Both the position numbers and the translations under genes were made by a program. The notes below the pieces were generated by a model. The model worked only from the letters and a program-made list of their open reading frames with translations, was not told the DNA's origin and did no database searches. Shown here one piece after another: positions 26,055 to 34,416 of a stretch of 64,000 nucleotides of DNA. Position 1 is the first letter of the stretch. Every line of letters starts with the position of its first letter. This DNA comes from JAPPHY01 sp965247535 (GTDB taxonomy: Bacteria; Chloroflexota; Dehalococcoidia; Lucifugimonadales; UBA2985). Where the stretch lies: NCBI GenBank assembly GCA_965247535.1, contig OZ252018.1, positions 1,913,290 through 1,977,289 of the forward strand, read 5' to 3'.

Positions 26055-26795
26055 ATGGTTTCGGACAATGGCCCCACACTCACATCCGCCCAGCTTCGTA
26101 GGGCGCTGCTCGAAGGCGATATATCATCGCCGGAACTGGTGCCGCAGGGGTCCAACTACACCTTCATCGTGAGGGTCTCGCAGGGCACCCAATCTATGTA
26201 CGCCATCTACAAGCCCCGAGACGGCGAGCAACCACTCTGGGACTTCCCAACGGGCTCACTCTACAAGCGCGAATACGCGGCGTACCTGGTGTCCCAGGAA
26301 CTGTCATGGGACTTCATCCCGTGCACCGTCATAAGGGGAGGCCCATACGGTGTCGGGGCCGTGCAGCAGTTCATCGATGTTGACCCGCACTCCAGCTACT
26401 TCACCATCCGGCAGGAGGCGCCGGAAGATCTCGAGCGAATCGCCCTCTTCGACTGCCTGACCAACAACGCGGACAGAAAGGCGAGCCACTGCTTCCGTGA
26501 CACCGGCGGCGCCATCTGGTCCATCGACCACGGCCTCACCTTCCACCCGGAGCACAAGCTGCGCACGGTGATATGGGACTTCGAGGACGAGCCGATTTCG
26601 GCCCCCCTGCTCGAGCAGATGGCGCGATTCCTGGAGAGCCTGTTCACGGAGAGCGACGTAACGCTTCAGCTCCAACAGCTGCTGGACGACGAAGAGCTGT
26701 GGGCGCTGAGAAGCCGCATCCAGTCTCTCCTGACCACTGGACGATTCCCGCCACAGGACCCCTACCGCCGAAACGTGCCCTGGCCGTGGTTCTAG
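26055..26795 (+). CDS. SCO1664 family protein (PI3/4-kinase-like fold)
   Basis: A 246-aa protein of the SCO1664/TIGR03843 family, distantly related to phosphatidylinositol 3/4-kinases. Kinase-like elements: a nucleotide-contact Lys in YAIYKPRDGEQPLWDFP, the segment YKREYAAYLVSQEL, a catalytic-loop-like FDCLTNNADRKASHC and a metal-site-like IWSIDHGLTFHPEHKLR. Function is not established. Two starts are possible: GTG 26046 and ATG 26055; GGGTGAG just before ATG 26055 favours the latter. The gene is 52 bases downstream of the DUF3090 gene and probably cotranscribed with it. Confidence 0.88.
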   Translation: MVSDNGPTLTSAQLRRALLEGDISSPELVPQGSNYTFIVRVSQGTQSMYAIYKPRDGEQPLWDFPTGSLYKREYAAYLVSQELSWDFIPCTVIRGGPYGVGAVQQFIDVDPHSSYFTIRQEAPEDLERIALFDCLTNNADRKASHCFRDTGGAIWSIDHGLTFHPEHKLRTVIWDFEDEPISAPLLEQMARFLESLFTESDVTLQLQQLLDDEELWALRSRIQSLLTTGRFPPQDPYRRNVPWPWF

Positions 26796-26813
26796 CCACC
26801 AAGGAGGAACATC

Positions 26814-27104
26814 ATGACCACCTCGGTACCCATTCATCCCGGAGAGCATCTGGCGGAGATCATGGAGGAGCTCGGCATCACCCAATACCGGTTGGCCAAG
26901 ACAATTGGAGTCCCGCAGGTACGCGTCCATGAAATCGTCCACTGCCGCCGTTCCATTACAGCGGACACGGCATTGCGAATCGGACAGGCGCTTGGCATGA
27001 CTCCCGACTTCTGGCTGAACCTGCAGCGAATGTACGACCTGGACTTGGCTCGTGCCAAGACCGACGTGAGCGCAATCAAGCGGCTGGTAGACGCTTCCAC
27101 CTGA
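26814..27104 (+). CDS. higA: HigA-family antitoxin without a visible toxin
   Basis: A 96-aa helix-turn-helix protein. It begins PIHPGEHLAEIMEELGITQY, the classic HigA opening, with HTH ITQYRLAKTIGVPQVRVHEIV and the closing TPDFWLNLQRMYDLDLA. HigA normally represses its operon and neutralises the HigB mRNA interferase encoded immediately upstream. Here the upstream gene is the SCO1664 homologue and the 159 bases downstream contain no toxin, so this is either an orphan antitoxin or a regulator recruited for another job. AAGGAGGA lies 6 bases before ATG 26814. Confidence 0.9.
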   Translation: MTTSVPIHPGEHLAEIMEELGITQYRLAKTIGVPQVRVHEIVHCRRSITADTALRIGQALGMTPDFWLNLQRMYDLDLARAKTDVSAIKRLVDAST

Positions 27105-27203
27105 GTCGCAGGGTACCATGCCGCAGGCTGTGTCTCTCCACGAGCCGGCCAGAGAGGGTGGAGTGCCATCCAAGTGGTCACATGCGCCGGCCCCGACAAA
27201 CCC

Positions 27204-27232
27204 TTGACAAGTGCGCACATGTGTTCTATCCT
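27204..27232 (+). promoter_or_regulatory. Sigma-70 promoter for the small coiled-coil protein
   Basis: TTGACA (27204-27209), 17-base spacer, TATCCT (27227-27232), 31 bases before ATG 27264. The -35 matches consensus fully. Confidence 0.7.
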
Positions 27233-27263
27233 GCTATCCATCAACAGCCAGGAGGCACAAGTG

Positions 27264-27542
27264 ATGGAGCTGCACCCAGACGACAAGTACCAACTGATGA
27301 AGGCGCAGATGGATGCGGACAGGCGGGCCCTGGAAGCACGAAAGTCCCAGCAGGACCTGGAACGGCTGGTCCTGGAGCTGGAGCACAAGTACGGCCTGAT
27401 CGCCGACGACAGGAGCATCGACCCTAGGTCGGCGTCGGTGAGCGGCCCGGCGGCCGAGCAGGCGCCCGGACGCAAGGGCAACGGCAAGGAGACCCAGGAG
27501 GCGCTCGAGGCGTCGATTCTGGAGCAGGCCGCGGCGGGATAG
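27264..27542 (+). CDS. Small charged coiled-coil protein, unknown function
   Basis: A 92-aa cytoplasmic protein. Residues 5-52 form a strongly charged helix or coiled coil (YQLMKAQMDADRRALEARKS, then LERLVLELEHKYGL); the C-terminal 40 residues are low-complexity. No family recognised. The start at ATG 27264 is supported by GGAGG 8 bases upstream and a good promoter at 27204-27232; an earlier in-frame start would lie upstream of the transcript. It is tail-to-tail with the inositol-monophosphatase-family gene. Confidence 0.7.
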   Translation: MELHPDDKYQLMKAQMDADRRALEARKSQQDLERLVLELEHKYGLIADDRSIDPRSASVSGPAAEQAPGRKGNGKETQEALEASILEQAAAG

Positions 27543-27554
27543 CGCTCCTGCGCC

Positions 27555-28496
27555 CTACCGTCGGCCTCTGCGCCCGCCGCGCCGCAGTCCCAACCGCCGC
27601 GCCAGCGAAGCGAGGAACGGACGGCGTCGGGGGCTCAACCGCGAGGCCACGTGCGCCGCGATGCCACGGCCTCCGGCCAGCATGGGATAGCCCGGCCCGC
27701 GCAGCCCTCCGCGCGGGTCGCGGCCTCCCCCCGGAGCCGAGACCGGGAACCGCTCAAAGGGCCTCCAAGCACCGTCTCTCCACACGAGCACGTCACCCCC
27801 AGCTTCCTGCACGAGCAGCACGCCGGCCGCCACGTCCCACACTCGCGGAGCGGTCAGAAGCGAGTACTGCAACACCCCCCTTGCCACCAGCGCCAGCTCA
27901 CAGGCTATGCTACCCATGACGCGAGGCTCGCCCAGTCCCATGCCGCGATGCCGTCTGACGCTGAACACCCGCGCGAAGCCGGACGGGACGCCTGCCAGGC
28001 CCGAGGGCCTGGGCTCGGAATACGTCAACGCCGTGAGCGGGCCGTCCTCGTCGAAGGCGCCACCGCCCGCGCGTGCGTACAGTACGCCGTCTCCCGCCAG
28101 CGTGTTGGGCAGGAACATGCTGCCCAACACCGGCCTGCCGCGATGCAGCAACCCGATCGAGACTGCGAAGAAGGGCACGCCCGCCGCGAAGTTCGCGGTG
28201 CCGTCCACCGGATCGATCGCCCACTGGTATTCGGCGTCATGCCCGGCCGGCGAGGCCTCGCTTTCCTCCGCAACGATTCCGTGGCCGGGAAACTCCCTGA
28301 CGATGCGGTCCCTCAGGTATTCCTCAACGCGCAGGTCGGCCTCCGTGACCGGGTCGGTGTCGCCCTTACCCTTGAAGTCGACGTGGGTTGATCCTGGCCG
28401 GTACCGCAGCAGCACATCTCCGGCGCCCCGCGCAAGGCTGACGGACGCCACCGACAGCTCCTTCAGTGTGGCATCGTCCGGAATTCCCGCGTTCAT
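27555..28496 (-). CDS. Inositol monophosphatase family protein
   Basis: A 313-aa Mg-dependent phosphatase of the IMPase/CysQ/FBPase superfamily. Metal and catalytic motifs: GIVAEESEASPAG (Glu), YQWAIDPVDGTANFAAGVP near residue 90 and the C-terminal APRVWDVAAGVLLVQEAGGD. Possible substrates are inositol-1-phosphate, PAP or histidinol phosphate; the sequence does not separate these. The last 40 residues are Arg-rich and extend beyond the normal domain (about 260-270 aa). The start at ATG 28496 has GAAGAG immediately upstream. Confidence 0.9.
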   Translation of the reverse strand: MNAGIPDDATLKELSVASVSLARGAGDVLLRYRPGSTHVDFKGKGDTDPVTEADLRVEEYLRDRIVREFPGHGIVAEESEASPAGHDAEYQWAIDPVDGTANFAAGVPFFAVSIGLLHRGRPVLGSMFLPNTLAGDGVLYARAGGGAFDEDGPLTALTYSEPRPSGLAGVPSGFARVFSVRRHRGMGLGEPRVMGSIACELALVARGVLQYSLLTAPRVWDVAAGVLLVQEAGGDVLVWRDGAWRPFERFPVSAPGGGRDPRGGLRGPGYPMLAGGRGIAAHVASRLSPRRRPFLASLARRLGLRRGGRRGRR

Positions 28497-28557
28497 CTCT
28501 TCAATCCTGTGTACTTGACCAATACCAGCCGCCTGAGCCGGTGTCCGGCCCTGCGCT

Positions 28558-28586
28558 TTGACACCCCGATGGGGCGATGGTATCAT
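28558..28586 (+). promoter_or_regulatory. Sigma-70 promoter upstream of the CorC-family gene
   Basis: TTGACA (28558-28563), 17 bases, TATCAT (28581-28586). It implies a leader of about 205 bases before ATG 28801. The leader is GC-rich, contains short inverted repeats and no convincing ORF; I could not match it to a known riboswitch. Confidence 0.65.
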
Positions 28587-28800
28587 TGGGCGCAAGCTGA
28601 TGGGTGTGCAAACTCTCTCCTGCCGGCTTCTCTCCTGATCGTGACCTCTTCTCGCGCTCCTATCTTGCCACGAAAGCCAGGCCGGCGCCAGCCCGCGAGC
28701 CTGCAGGACGTACCTGCCCTGCCAGCCGGCACGCTCGACCTCACTCCCGTCCGCACCATGAGAACGCAAGACGGCCATCCGGCCGCATAGGTGTACTGCA

Positions 28801-30066
28801 ATGGATCTTTCGACGCTCTACTTCGCCCTGTTGGTCCCATTCCTGCTGCTCTCGGCATTCTTCTCCAGCTCGGAGGCCGCCTTTCTCTCGCTTCGCAAGG
28901 TGCGCATCCGGCGCCTGGTTGAAGATGCGGTACCGGGCGCCGATAGGGTGGCCCGCATGGTGGACGAGCCCGCCAAGGTCTTACCCACCATCCTGCTTGG
29001 CAACAACCTGGTCAACACCGCCTTCGCGGCGCTGGCCACCGTCATCATGGTGGCGCTCATCGGCGAAGGTCGCGGCGTGCTGGCCGCGACCGCGGTGAGC
29101 ACCATCGCGCTGCTGGTGTTCGGAGAGACGCTGCCCAAGACGGTGGCCATCCGGCACTCGGAGCGCCTGTTCTTCCTCTTCGCCAGGCCGCTCCAGCTGA
29201 TCGAGCTGCTGCTCCTTCCCTTTGCGGCCACGCTGCAGCTGGTCAATCGCTTCCTTGCGGCACGCCTTGGCAGCGACGCCCGGGCGCTCTTCACCGAGGA
29301 GGAGATCAAGACCGCCATATCCATCGGCATGGAGGAGGGATCGGTGGAGGAGGAGGAAGGGGAGATGCTGGAGAACGTCTTCCGCTTCGGCGACCGGCAG
29401 GTGCGCGAGGTTATGACGCCGCGAACGGAAATCGTCCAGCTGGAGTCCGGCACCACGCTGAGGCAGTTCCTGTCCGTATACCGGGATCACTACCACACGA
29501 GGTTTCCCGTCTTTGAAGACGACATGGAGAACGTGGTGGGCATCCTCTCCGTGAAGGACGTGGTCACCGCCCTGGCGCGCGAGGACGTTTCCGACGACAC
29601 GCCCGTCACCACTCTGCTGCGTCCCGTCGTGTTCGTACCGGACACCAAGCTGGTGGGCCAGCTCTTCCGAGAGATGCGCGGTGCGGGCAACCAGATGGTA
29701 GTCACCGTAGACGAGTACGGGGGCATTGCAGGCCTGGTCACCCTAAGGCAGCTAATTGAGGAGATCGTCGGCCCGGTTGGCGAGGAGGGAATGCAGCCTG
29801 ACGTGGAGTACGAAGCCATCGACGAGAACACCTACCACATAGACGGGGGCATGCAGATAGATGAGGCGAACGAAGAGCTCGATCTGGACCTTCCCACGGG
29901 CGACTACAACACGGTTGCCGGCTTCATCCTTGAGGCCCTCGGACGCATACCAGCCGAGGGCGACCACTTCCACCACGACAGCCTGCGCCTGGAGGTGACC
30001 CACGTGCGCGGGATGCGCATCGAAAAGGTGATGGTGACCCGGGAGCAGCCGGCCCGCGAGGGCTGA
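28801..30066 (+). CDS. CorC/HlyC (CNNM/DUF21-CBS) family membrane protein
   Basis: A 421-aa protein with an N-terminal DUF21 transmembrane domain (about residues 1-190, four helices, including SAFFSSSEAAFLSLRK and ILLGNNLVNTAFAALATV). A CBS pair (about 205-325) follows, opening MTPRTEIVQLES, and the C-terminal CorC_HlyC domain ends the protein. Relatives are Mg/Co-linked efflux proteins such as CorC, MpfA and CNNM. The CBS pair probably senses nucleotide-Mg. The gene heads a plus-strand pair with tilS, which starts 23 bases downstream. Confidence 0.93.
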   Translation: MDLSTLYFALLVPFLLLSAFFSSSEAAFLSLRKVRIRRLVEDAVPGADRVARMVDEPAKVLPTILLGNNLVNTAFAALATVIMVALIGEGRGVLAATAVSTIALLVFGETLPKTVAIRHSERLFFLFARPLQLIELLLLPFAATLQLVNRFLAARLGSDARALFTEEEIKTAISIGMEEGSVEEEEGEMLENVFRFGDRQVREVMTPRTEIVQLESGTTLRQFLSVYRDHYHTRFPVFEDDMENVVGILSVKDVVTALAREDVSDDTPVTTLLRPVVFVPDTKLVGQLFREMRGAGNQMVVTVDEYGGIAGLVTLRQLIEEIVGPVGEEGMQPDVEYEAIDENTYHIDGGMQIDEANEELDLDLPTGDYNTVAGFILEALGRIPAEGDHFHHDSLRLEVTHVRGMRIEKVMVTREQPAREG

Positions 30067-30089
30067 GGCCCCGCGCCGGACGGTGCAGC

Positions 30090-31553
30090 GTGAACGACGC
30101 CACCCGAAGCGGCTCACACCCGGAGCGGCGGCTTCTCGCCGGCGTTGAGCGCATCCTGGCCGGACTGCTGCCCGGACTGACCAGCCGCCGCATCGTGGCC
30201 GCCATCTCCGGAGGCCCGGACTCGATGGCTCTGCTCCTGCTCCTACAGCGGCTCCGCGGCCAACTGAGCTTCGAGCTTCACGTGGCCCACGCTGACCACG
30301 GCCTCCGCGGCGAAGAGGCCCGCGAGGACGCCAGATTCGTGGAATCCGCGGCGCGGGGCATGGGGCTGCCGGTAACGCTCGGCCGCCTGGACATAAACGC
30401 TCTTCGAGCCGGCAGGCGCATGTCCATGGAGGAGGCGGCGCGGGAAGCGCGCTACGCGTTCCTGGTCGAGACCGGCGCGGGCCTGGGAGCCTCCGCCATT
30501 GCACTGGGCCACACCGCCGACGACCAGGCAGAGACTGTGCTCATGCACCTGCTCCGTGGCAGCGGCGGCACCGGGCTGGCAGGAATGCCGGTCGTCTCAC
30601 ACGTGCCCGCGTCTCGCTATGGCGAGCGCATGGCCCTGTTGAGACCTCTACTGGACTTCACCAAGGCCGAAACGCGCGCCTACTGCGAGCTCAGGGGTGT
30701 CACGCCCAGAGAGGACTCGTCCAACAGCTCGCTCGAGTTTACCCGCAACCGCGTAAGGCTTGAGCTATTGCCACAGCTTGAGCGGTTCAACCCGCGCTTC
30801 CGCGAAGCGCTGCTGCGCCTGAGTGCATCGGCGGCTCACGACCTCGATTTCCTGGCGCAAGCGGCCGCCGACGCCCGTCTAAGGCTCGAGGCCGCGGGGG
30901 AGCCAAGCGGCATAGCGGTCTCGCGTGCGGGCTTCGGGGCGCTGCACCCCGCCGTCAAGCGCCACCTCCTGCGACTGGTGTACCGTGAGCTCGCCGGCGG
31001 AACGAAGGAGCTGACGCACCGTCACGTAGAGGACATGGTGCGCCTGTCGAGCGGAAGCACCGGCGCGTGGTTGGATCTGCCAGGCGGCCTGAGGTTCGAG
31101 GTCGGCTACGACACGCTCCGTTTAGCGCCTGCCGGTGACCTGCCCGAGAAGGCTCCTCCCATCGTAGGGGAGTACGCGCTATCGATACCGGGGGAGACCT
31201 GCGTTGGAGAATGGTGCGTACATGCGGAGGTACTCTCGCCCGCGCGCGGGCATGCGAAAGGTGGCAGCCACCTCGCCGTGCTGGACGCCGACCGCGCGGG
31301 CCATCGCCTGTGCGTCCGTTCGCGACGTCCCGGCGACCGCATTACGCCGCTCGGGATGACCGGCTCCCGCAAGGTGCAGGACGTGATGGTTGACGACAAG
31401 ACGCCGTCGGCGGAGCGGGACCGGGTGCCTCTGGTGGTCTCGGAGAATGGTGTGGTGTGGGTAGTGGGACACCGCTTGGCCCACTGGGCCATGGTAACGG
31501 AGGAAACGGAACGAGTGCTGCGACTGGAGTTTCGGCCAGCTAGCGCTAGATGA
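30090..31553 (+). CDS. tilS: tRNA(Ile)-lysidine synthetase
   Basis: A 487-aa enzyme that converts the wobble cytidine of tRNA-Ile(CAU) to lysidine, making it read AUA. The PP-loop AISGGPDSMALLLLL is at residues 38-52 and the following motif LGHTADDQAETVLMHLLRGS is conserved. The middle TilS substrate-binding domain (NSSLEFTRNRVRLELLPQLE) and the C-terminal TilS_C domain (DRAGHRLCVRSRRPGDRITP) are present, so it is the long three-domain form. The start is GTG 30090. The 3' end overlaps the convergent pncB gene by 8 bases. Confidence 0.95.
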   Translation: MNDATRSGSHPERRLLAGVERILAGLLPGLTSRRIVAAISGGPDSMALLLLLQRLRGQLSFELHVAHADHGLRGEEAREDARFVESAARGMGLPVTLGRLDINALRAGRRMSMEEAAREARYAFLVETGAGLGASAIALGHTADDQAETVLMHLLRGSGGTGLAGMPVVSHVPASRYGERMALLRPLLDFTKAETRAYCELRGVTPREDSSNSSLEFTRNRVRLELLPQLERFNPRFREALLRLSASAAHDLDFLAQAAADARLRLEAAGEPSGIAVSRAGFGALHPAVKRHLLRLVYRELAGGTKELTHRHVEDMVRLSSGSTGAWLDLPGGLRFEVGYDTLRLAPAGDLPEKAPPIVGEYALSIPGETCVGEWCVHAEVLSPARGHAKGGSHLAVLDADRAGHRLCVRSRRPGDRITPLGMTGSRKVQDVMVDDKTPSAERDRVPLVVSENGVVWVVGHRLAHWAMVTEETERVLRLEFRPASAR

Positions 31554-32544
31554 GCTCCACCAGCCGCGAGTTTTCGGTAACGCCCGGTATCTGCCCGCGC
31601 CTGGCCAGCGGCCTGCCATCCACCTCGTGTATGTCAGCGCGGAATCCTATCGGCGGGGCGCAGCTTATGTAGCCGCCCACCTCGAAAGCTGTCACGGGCG
31701 CGCTGGCCTCCACGAACTCTCTTATGTGGCTCTTGTCCAGCTCCCCGCTGACGAATATCTCCACGTGAGAGAACCCGGCCTGGTCCAGTCGAGCGCGGAC
31801 CTCCTTCACCATGTGAGGGCTGACTTCGTCGTTGGTCCGCATCGCTTCCAGCACCACGCCCCGCAGGCGGAGCCTTAGCGACCTTGCCAAGGAGATGGCT
31901 TCCTCCGCTTCATCCTTCAAAACGTTGACAGGAGCAACCCGCGAGATCTCCTGCGGCAGATGCTTGTCGAAGGCCTGCATGGCCTTGATGGAGTCACCAA
32001 AGATCAGCACAACATCCGGCGAGATTGAGCCTGCCGGGGTAGTGCCCGCGAGCTTTGAGCCGATGGGGGTCGTGCAGGAGACGCACCCTCCCACGGTGGC
32101 GGCGTAGTCCATGACGCCGGCCACGCCGGGATGCACGTAGCGCGCGCCCGTTGAAATGACGGGTATGCCCCCGGCTGCTGTCACGCATTCGTGGCTGGCG
32201 GTAGCCCAGCCGGTGCTGTGGGACAGCGTTCCGCAAATTGCGGTCTCGTAGAGGCCGAGGGTGCCGTACGGGGCAGTGACACGCAGCGCAACCTCGCCGG
32301 CCGACACCGTGTCGCCCTCCTCCAGCGCCCACGCATCGCGGCTGGCCTCAGGGAGCACCCTCTGGAGCAGCGCCTTCACCTCGTGGATTCCGCAGAAGAT
32401 TCCGCTGTCGGCCGCCGAGAATTCCACCGTCACTACGGGGTTTACCCCCTCGCTTCGCAGGACCGTCAACCCTCGATGGAGTCGCGCGTCCGCCGTATCT
32501 CCCACCTGGACCGAAGGTCTTACCTCGAATTCAGGTTCCGCCAT
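31546..32544 (-). CDS. pncB: Nicotinate phosphoribosyltransferase
   Basis: A 332-aa type II PRTase-fold enzyme that makes nicotinate mononucleotide from nicotinate and PRPP. Recognisable segments are GICGTLSHSTGWATASHECV-like active-site region, ISTGARYVHPGVAGVMDYAA, CTTPIGSKLAGTTPAGSISP and the C-terminal VGGYISCAPPIGFRADIHEV. It is of the shorter archaeal/bacterial type rather than the 400-aa E. coli type. It follows pncA on the minus strand after a 150-base gap without features; together they convert nicotinamide to NaMN for NAD salvage. Confidence 0.88.
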   Translation of the reverse strand: MAEPEFEVRPSVQVGDTADARLHRGLTVLRSEGVNPVVTVEFSAADSGIFCGIHEVKALLQRVLPEASRDAWALEEGDTVSAGEVALRVTAPYGTLGLYETAICGTLSHSTGWATASHECVTAAGGIPVISTGARYVHPGVAGVMDYAATVGGCVSCTTPIGSKLAGTTPAGSISPDVVLIFGDSIKAMQAFDKHLPQEISRVAPVNVLKDEAEEAISLARSLRLRLRGVVLEAMRTNDEVSPHMVKEVRARLDQAGFSHVEIFVSGELDKSHIREFVEASAPVTAFEVGGYISCAPPIGFRADIHEVDGRPLARRGQIPGVTENSRLVELI

Positions 32545-32694
32545 TGCTCTCCCTTTGGATGCTCAAAGTTGGGGCATTGCAGCCCAATTGCCCGGGTGAC
32601 GTTTCGCCGTCATACGCCTACGGGCATCATATCTTGAGGAGTGAACCCCACGCAGTCTACCTCTGCATAGGAGTCTGGCAACACGCCTTTCCCG

Positions 32695-33240
32695 TCATGA
32701 CTGCGCGGGCTCAGAAGCTTCAGACGCCGGCACGCTGGCTCCCAGAATGCTCTCCATATGCTGGAGCGCCCACCTGTGGGCTTCCTCGTTGAAGGACGCC
32801 ACCGCGCCGGTGGGCACCTCGACGGCGTAGTCCCTGTTGCGAGCGTCCGCCGTGGTGTGCAGCACGCAGATGTCCGTGCAGACTCCGCAGACAATGATCC
32901 GGTCCGGTGCCAGATCGCGCAGTCGCTGCTCCAGGTCGGTGTTGTAGAAGGCGCTGTACCGCTGCTTGCTGATGCGCTCGCCGGGGTAGGCTTCCAGCTC
33001 GGGGATGACGTCGCACTCGGCTGTCCCCTTCACGCAGTGAACCGGAAACATCTTGAACTCCAAGTCGTCCGGCTCATGGGTGTCGCAGATGTAGAAGATG
33101 CTGGATCCTCGGGCTTTTTCGCGCTCAAGTATGGCCTGCACCTCCGGAATGATCCTGCGAGCGCCTTCACCGCAGTAGAGGTTGTACCCCTCTTCCAGGA
33201 AACCCCGCAGCATGTCCACAACTAGCACTGCGTCCGGCAT
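32695..33240 (-). CDS. pncA: Nicotinamidase (isochorismatase family)
   Basis: A 181-aa cysteine hydrolase. The catalytic triad can be read as Asp9 (VVDMLRGF), Lys92 (ISKQRYSAF) and Cys125 (GVCTDICV); a metal site is suggested by DTHEPDD and FPVHC. These features, and pncB next on the same strand, favour nicotinamide deamidation over isochorismate or other amide substrates. ATG 33240 has GAGGTG about 9 bases upstream and starts the family domain directly, so the in-frame upstream extension to 33303 is not used. Confidence 0.9.
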   Translation of the reverse strand: MPDAVLVVDMLRGFLEEGYNLYCGEGARRIIPEVQAILEREKARGSSIFYICDTHEPDDLEFKMFPVHCVKGTAECDVIPELEAYPGERISKQRYSAFYNTDLEQRLRDLAPDRIIVCGVCTDICVLHTTADARNRDYAVEVPTGAVASFNEEAHRWALQHMESILGASVPASEASEPAQS

Positions 33241-33327
33241 GGACTCACACCTCGTCACATACTCACTTGGGCCTATATTACCCAAGAGGACGCGGAGATT
33301 CAAGGAGAGAGCGTCAGTACTTGCGCG

Positions 33328-34416
33328 CTATCGACCTTCACGCTCCGCGCTCTCCGGTGCGTCATCGGCGTGGACGGCGCGGCCGTCGCGGAAGGCCAAC
33401 GGCGGGTGCGCCGGGTCCAGCCGCGCCTCCACGCGCTCACCCATCTCCAAGGGTCGCGTGTGGCTGCCCAGGCTGTGCACCACCGAGCCGGAGGCCAGCG
33501 CCACCCGGTACAGGTAGAACGCCCCCTGAAACCTCCGCTCGACAACGACTCCGCCTCCGGACGCGGCGGGACGCAGGACAACGTCGTCCGGGCGTACCAT
33601 CGCCTCAAGGCCGTCCTCATCGGGTGGACGATTCGGGAGGAGCGCGCAGCCCAGCTCGGTCCGGATGGCCCCATCCTTCACGCTTGCCGGTATGAAGTCC
33701 GCCAGACCCATGAAGCCTGCAACGAACCGGGTGGATGGCGCGTGAAATATCCGCTCGGGCGTGTCCACCTGCTCGATCCGCCCCCGGTCCATCAGCGCGA
33801 TCACCTCGCCGATCACCATCGCCTCTTCCCGCGAGTGGGTCACGAATATGGCGGTCGCTCCACCTGCCTTCAGGATCTCCGCGGTATCCCGGCGCACCTG
33901 GTCCCGGAGAGCGGGGTCCAGGTTGGAAAACGGCTCGTCCAGCAGGAGCACCTGCGGCCCGGGGGCCAGCGCCCGCGCGAGCGCAACCCTCTGCTGCTGG
34001 CCGCCCGAAAGCTCGTGCGGCATCCTATCGGCCAGCCCCTGAAGTCCCGCCAAGGCCAGCATTTCCTCCACGCGGCCGTCTCGACCCGAGCCGCGGGACA
34101 GCCCAAACGCGATGTTGCCCTTTACGCTCATGTGCGGGAACAGCGCAAAGTCCTGGAACACCATCCCAACGCTTCGCTTCTCAGGCGCCAGCGACGACTG
34201 CGGCGTCGCGACCACCCGGCCACCGACCTCCACGCTTCCCGCATCCGGCGTTTCCAGTCCTGCGATGAGGCGGAGCAGGGTTGTCTTTCCGCAGCCGCTG
34301 GGGCCCAGCAGCGCCAGCACCTGGCCGCTTTCCACGGTCAGGTCGACGCCGTCCACCGCGATCGTTGAACCGAACGCCTTGGCTACGCCTGTGCAAACCA
34401 CCGCCGTCGTGTTCAT
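33328..34416 (-). CDS. fbpC: Fe(III)-type ABC transporter ATPase
   Basis: A 362-aa ATP-binding protein of the Fbp/Sfu iron and related (CysA, PotA) importers. Walker A GPSGCGKTT, signature LSGGQQQR, Walker B VLLLDEPFSNLDP and the switch VTHSREEA are present, followed by a C-terminal TOBE-like regulatory domain from about residue 245 (VRPDDVVLRPA). The start codon overlaps the permease stop by 4 bases (34413-34416). The FNSLDP-type (FSNLDPALRD) segment is typical of FbpC. It is the last gene of the fbpABC operon. Confidence 0.92.
   Translation of the reverse strand: MNTTAVVCTGVAKAFGSTIAVDGVDLTVESGQVLALLGPSGCGKTTLLRLIAGLETPDAGSVEVGGRVVATPQSSLAPEKRSVGMVFQDFALFPHMSVKGNIAFGLSRGSGRDGRVEEMLALAGLQGLADRMPHELSGGQQQRVALARALAPGPQVLLLDEPFSNLDPALRDQVRRDTAEILKAGGATAIFVTHSREEAMVIGEVIALMDRGRIEQVDTPERIFHAPSTRFVAGFMGLADFIPASVKDGAIRTELGCALLPNRPPDEDGLEAMVRPDDVVLRPAASGGGVVVERRFQGAFYLYRVALASGSVVHSLGSHTRPLEMGERVEARLDPAHPPLAFRDGRAVHADDAPESAEREGR

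Noticed and set aside
27651..28391. 246-aa plus-strand ORF opposite the inositol-monophosphatase gene
   Set aside because: Antisense shadow; Arg/Pro-rich, no motif, while the minus-strand frame has clear catalytic motifs.
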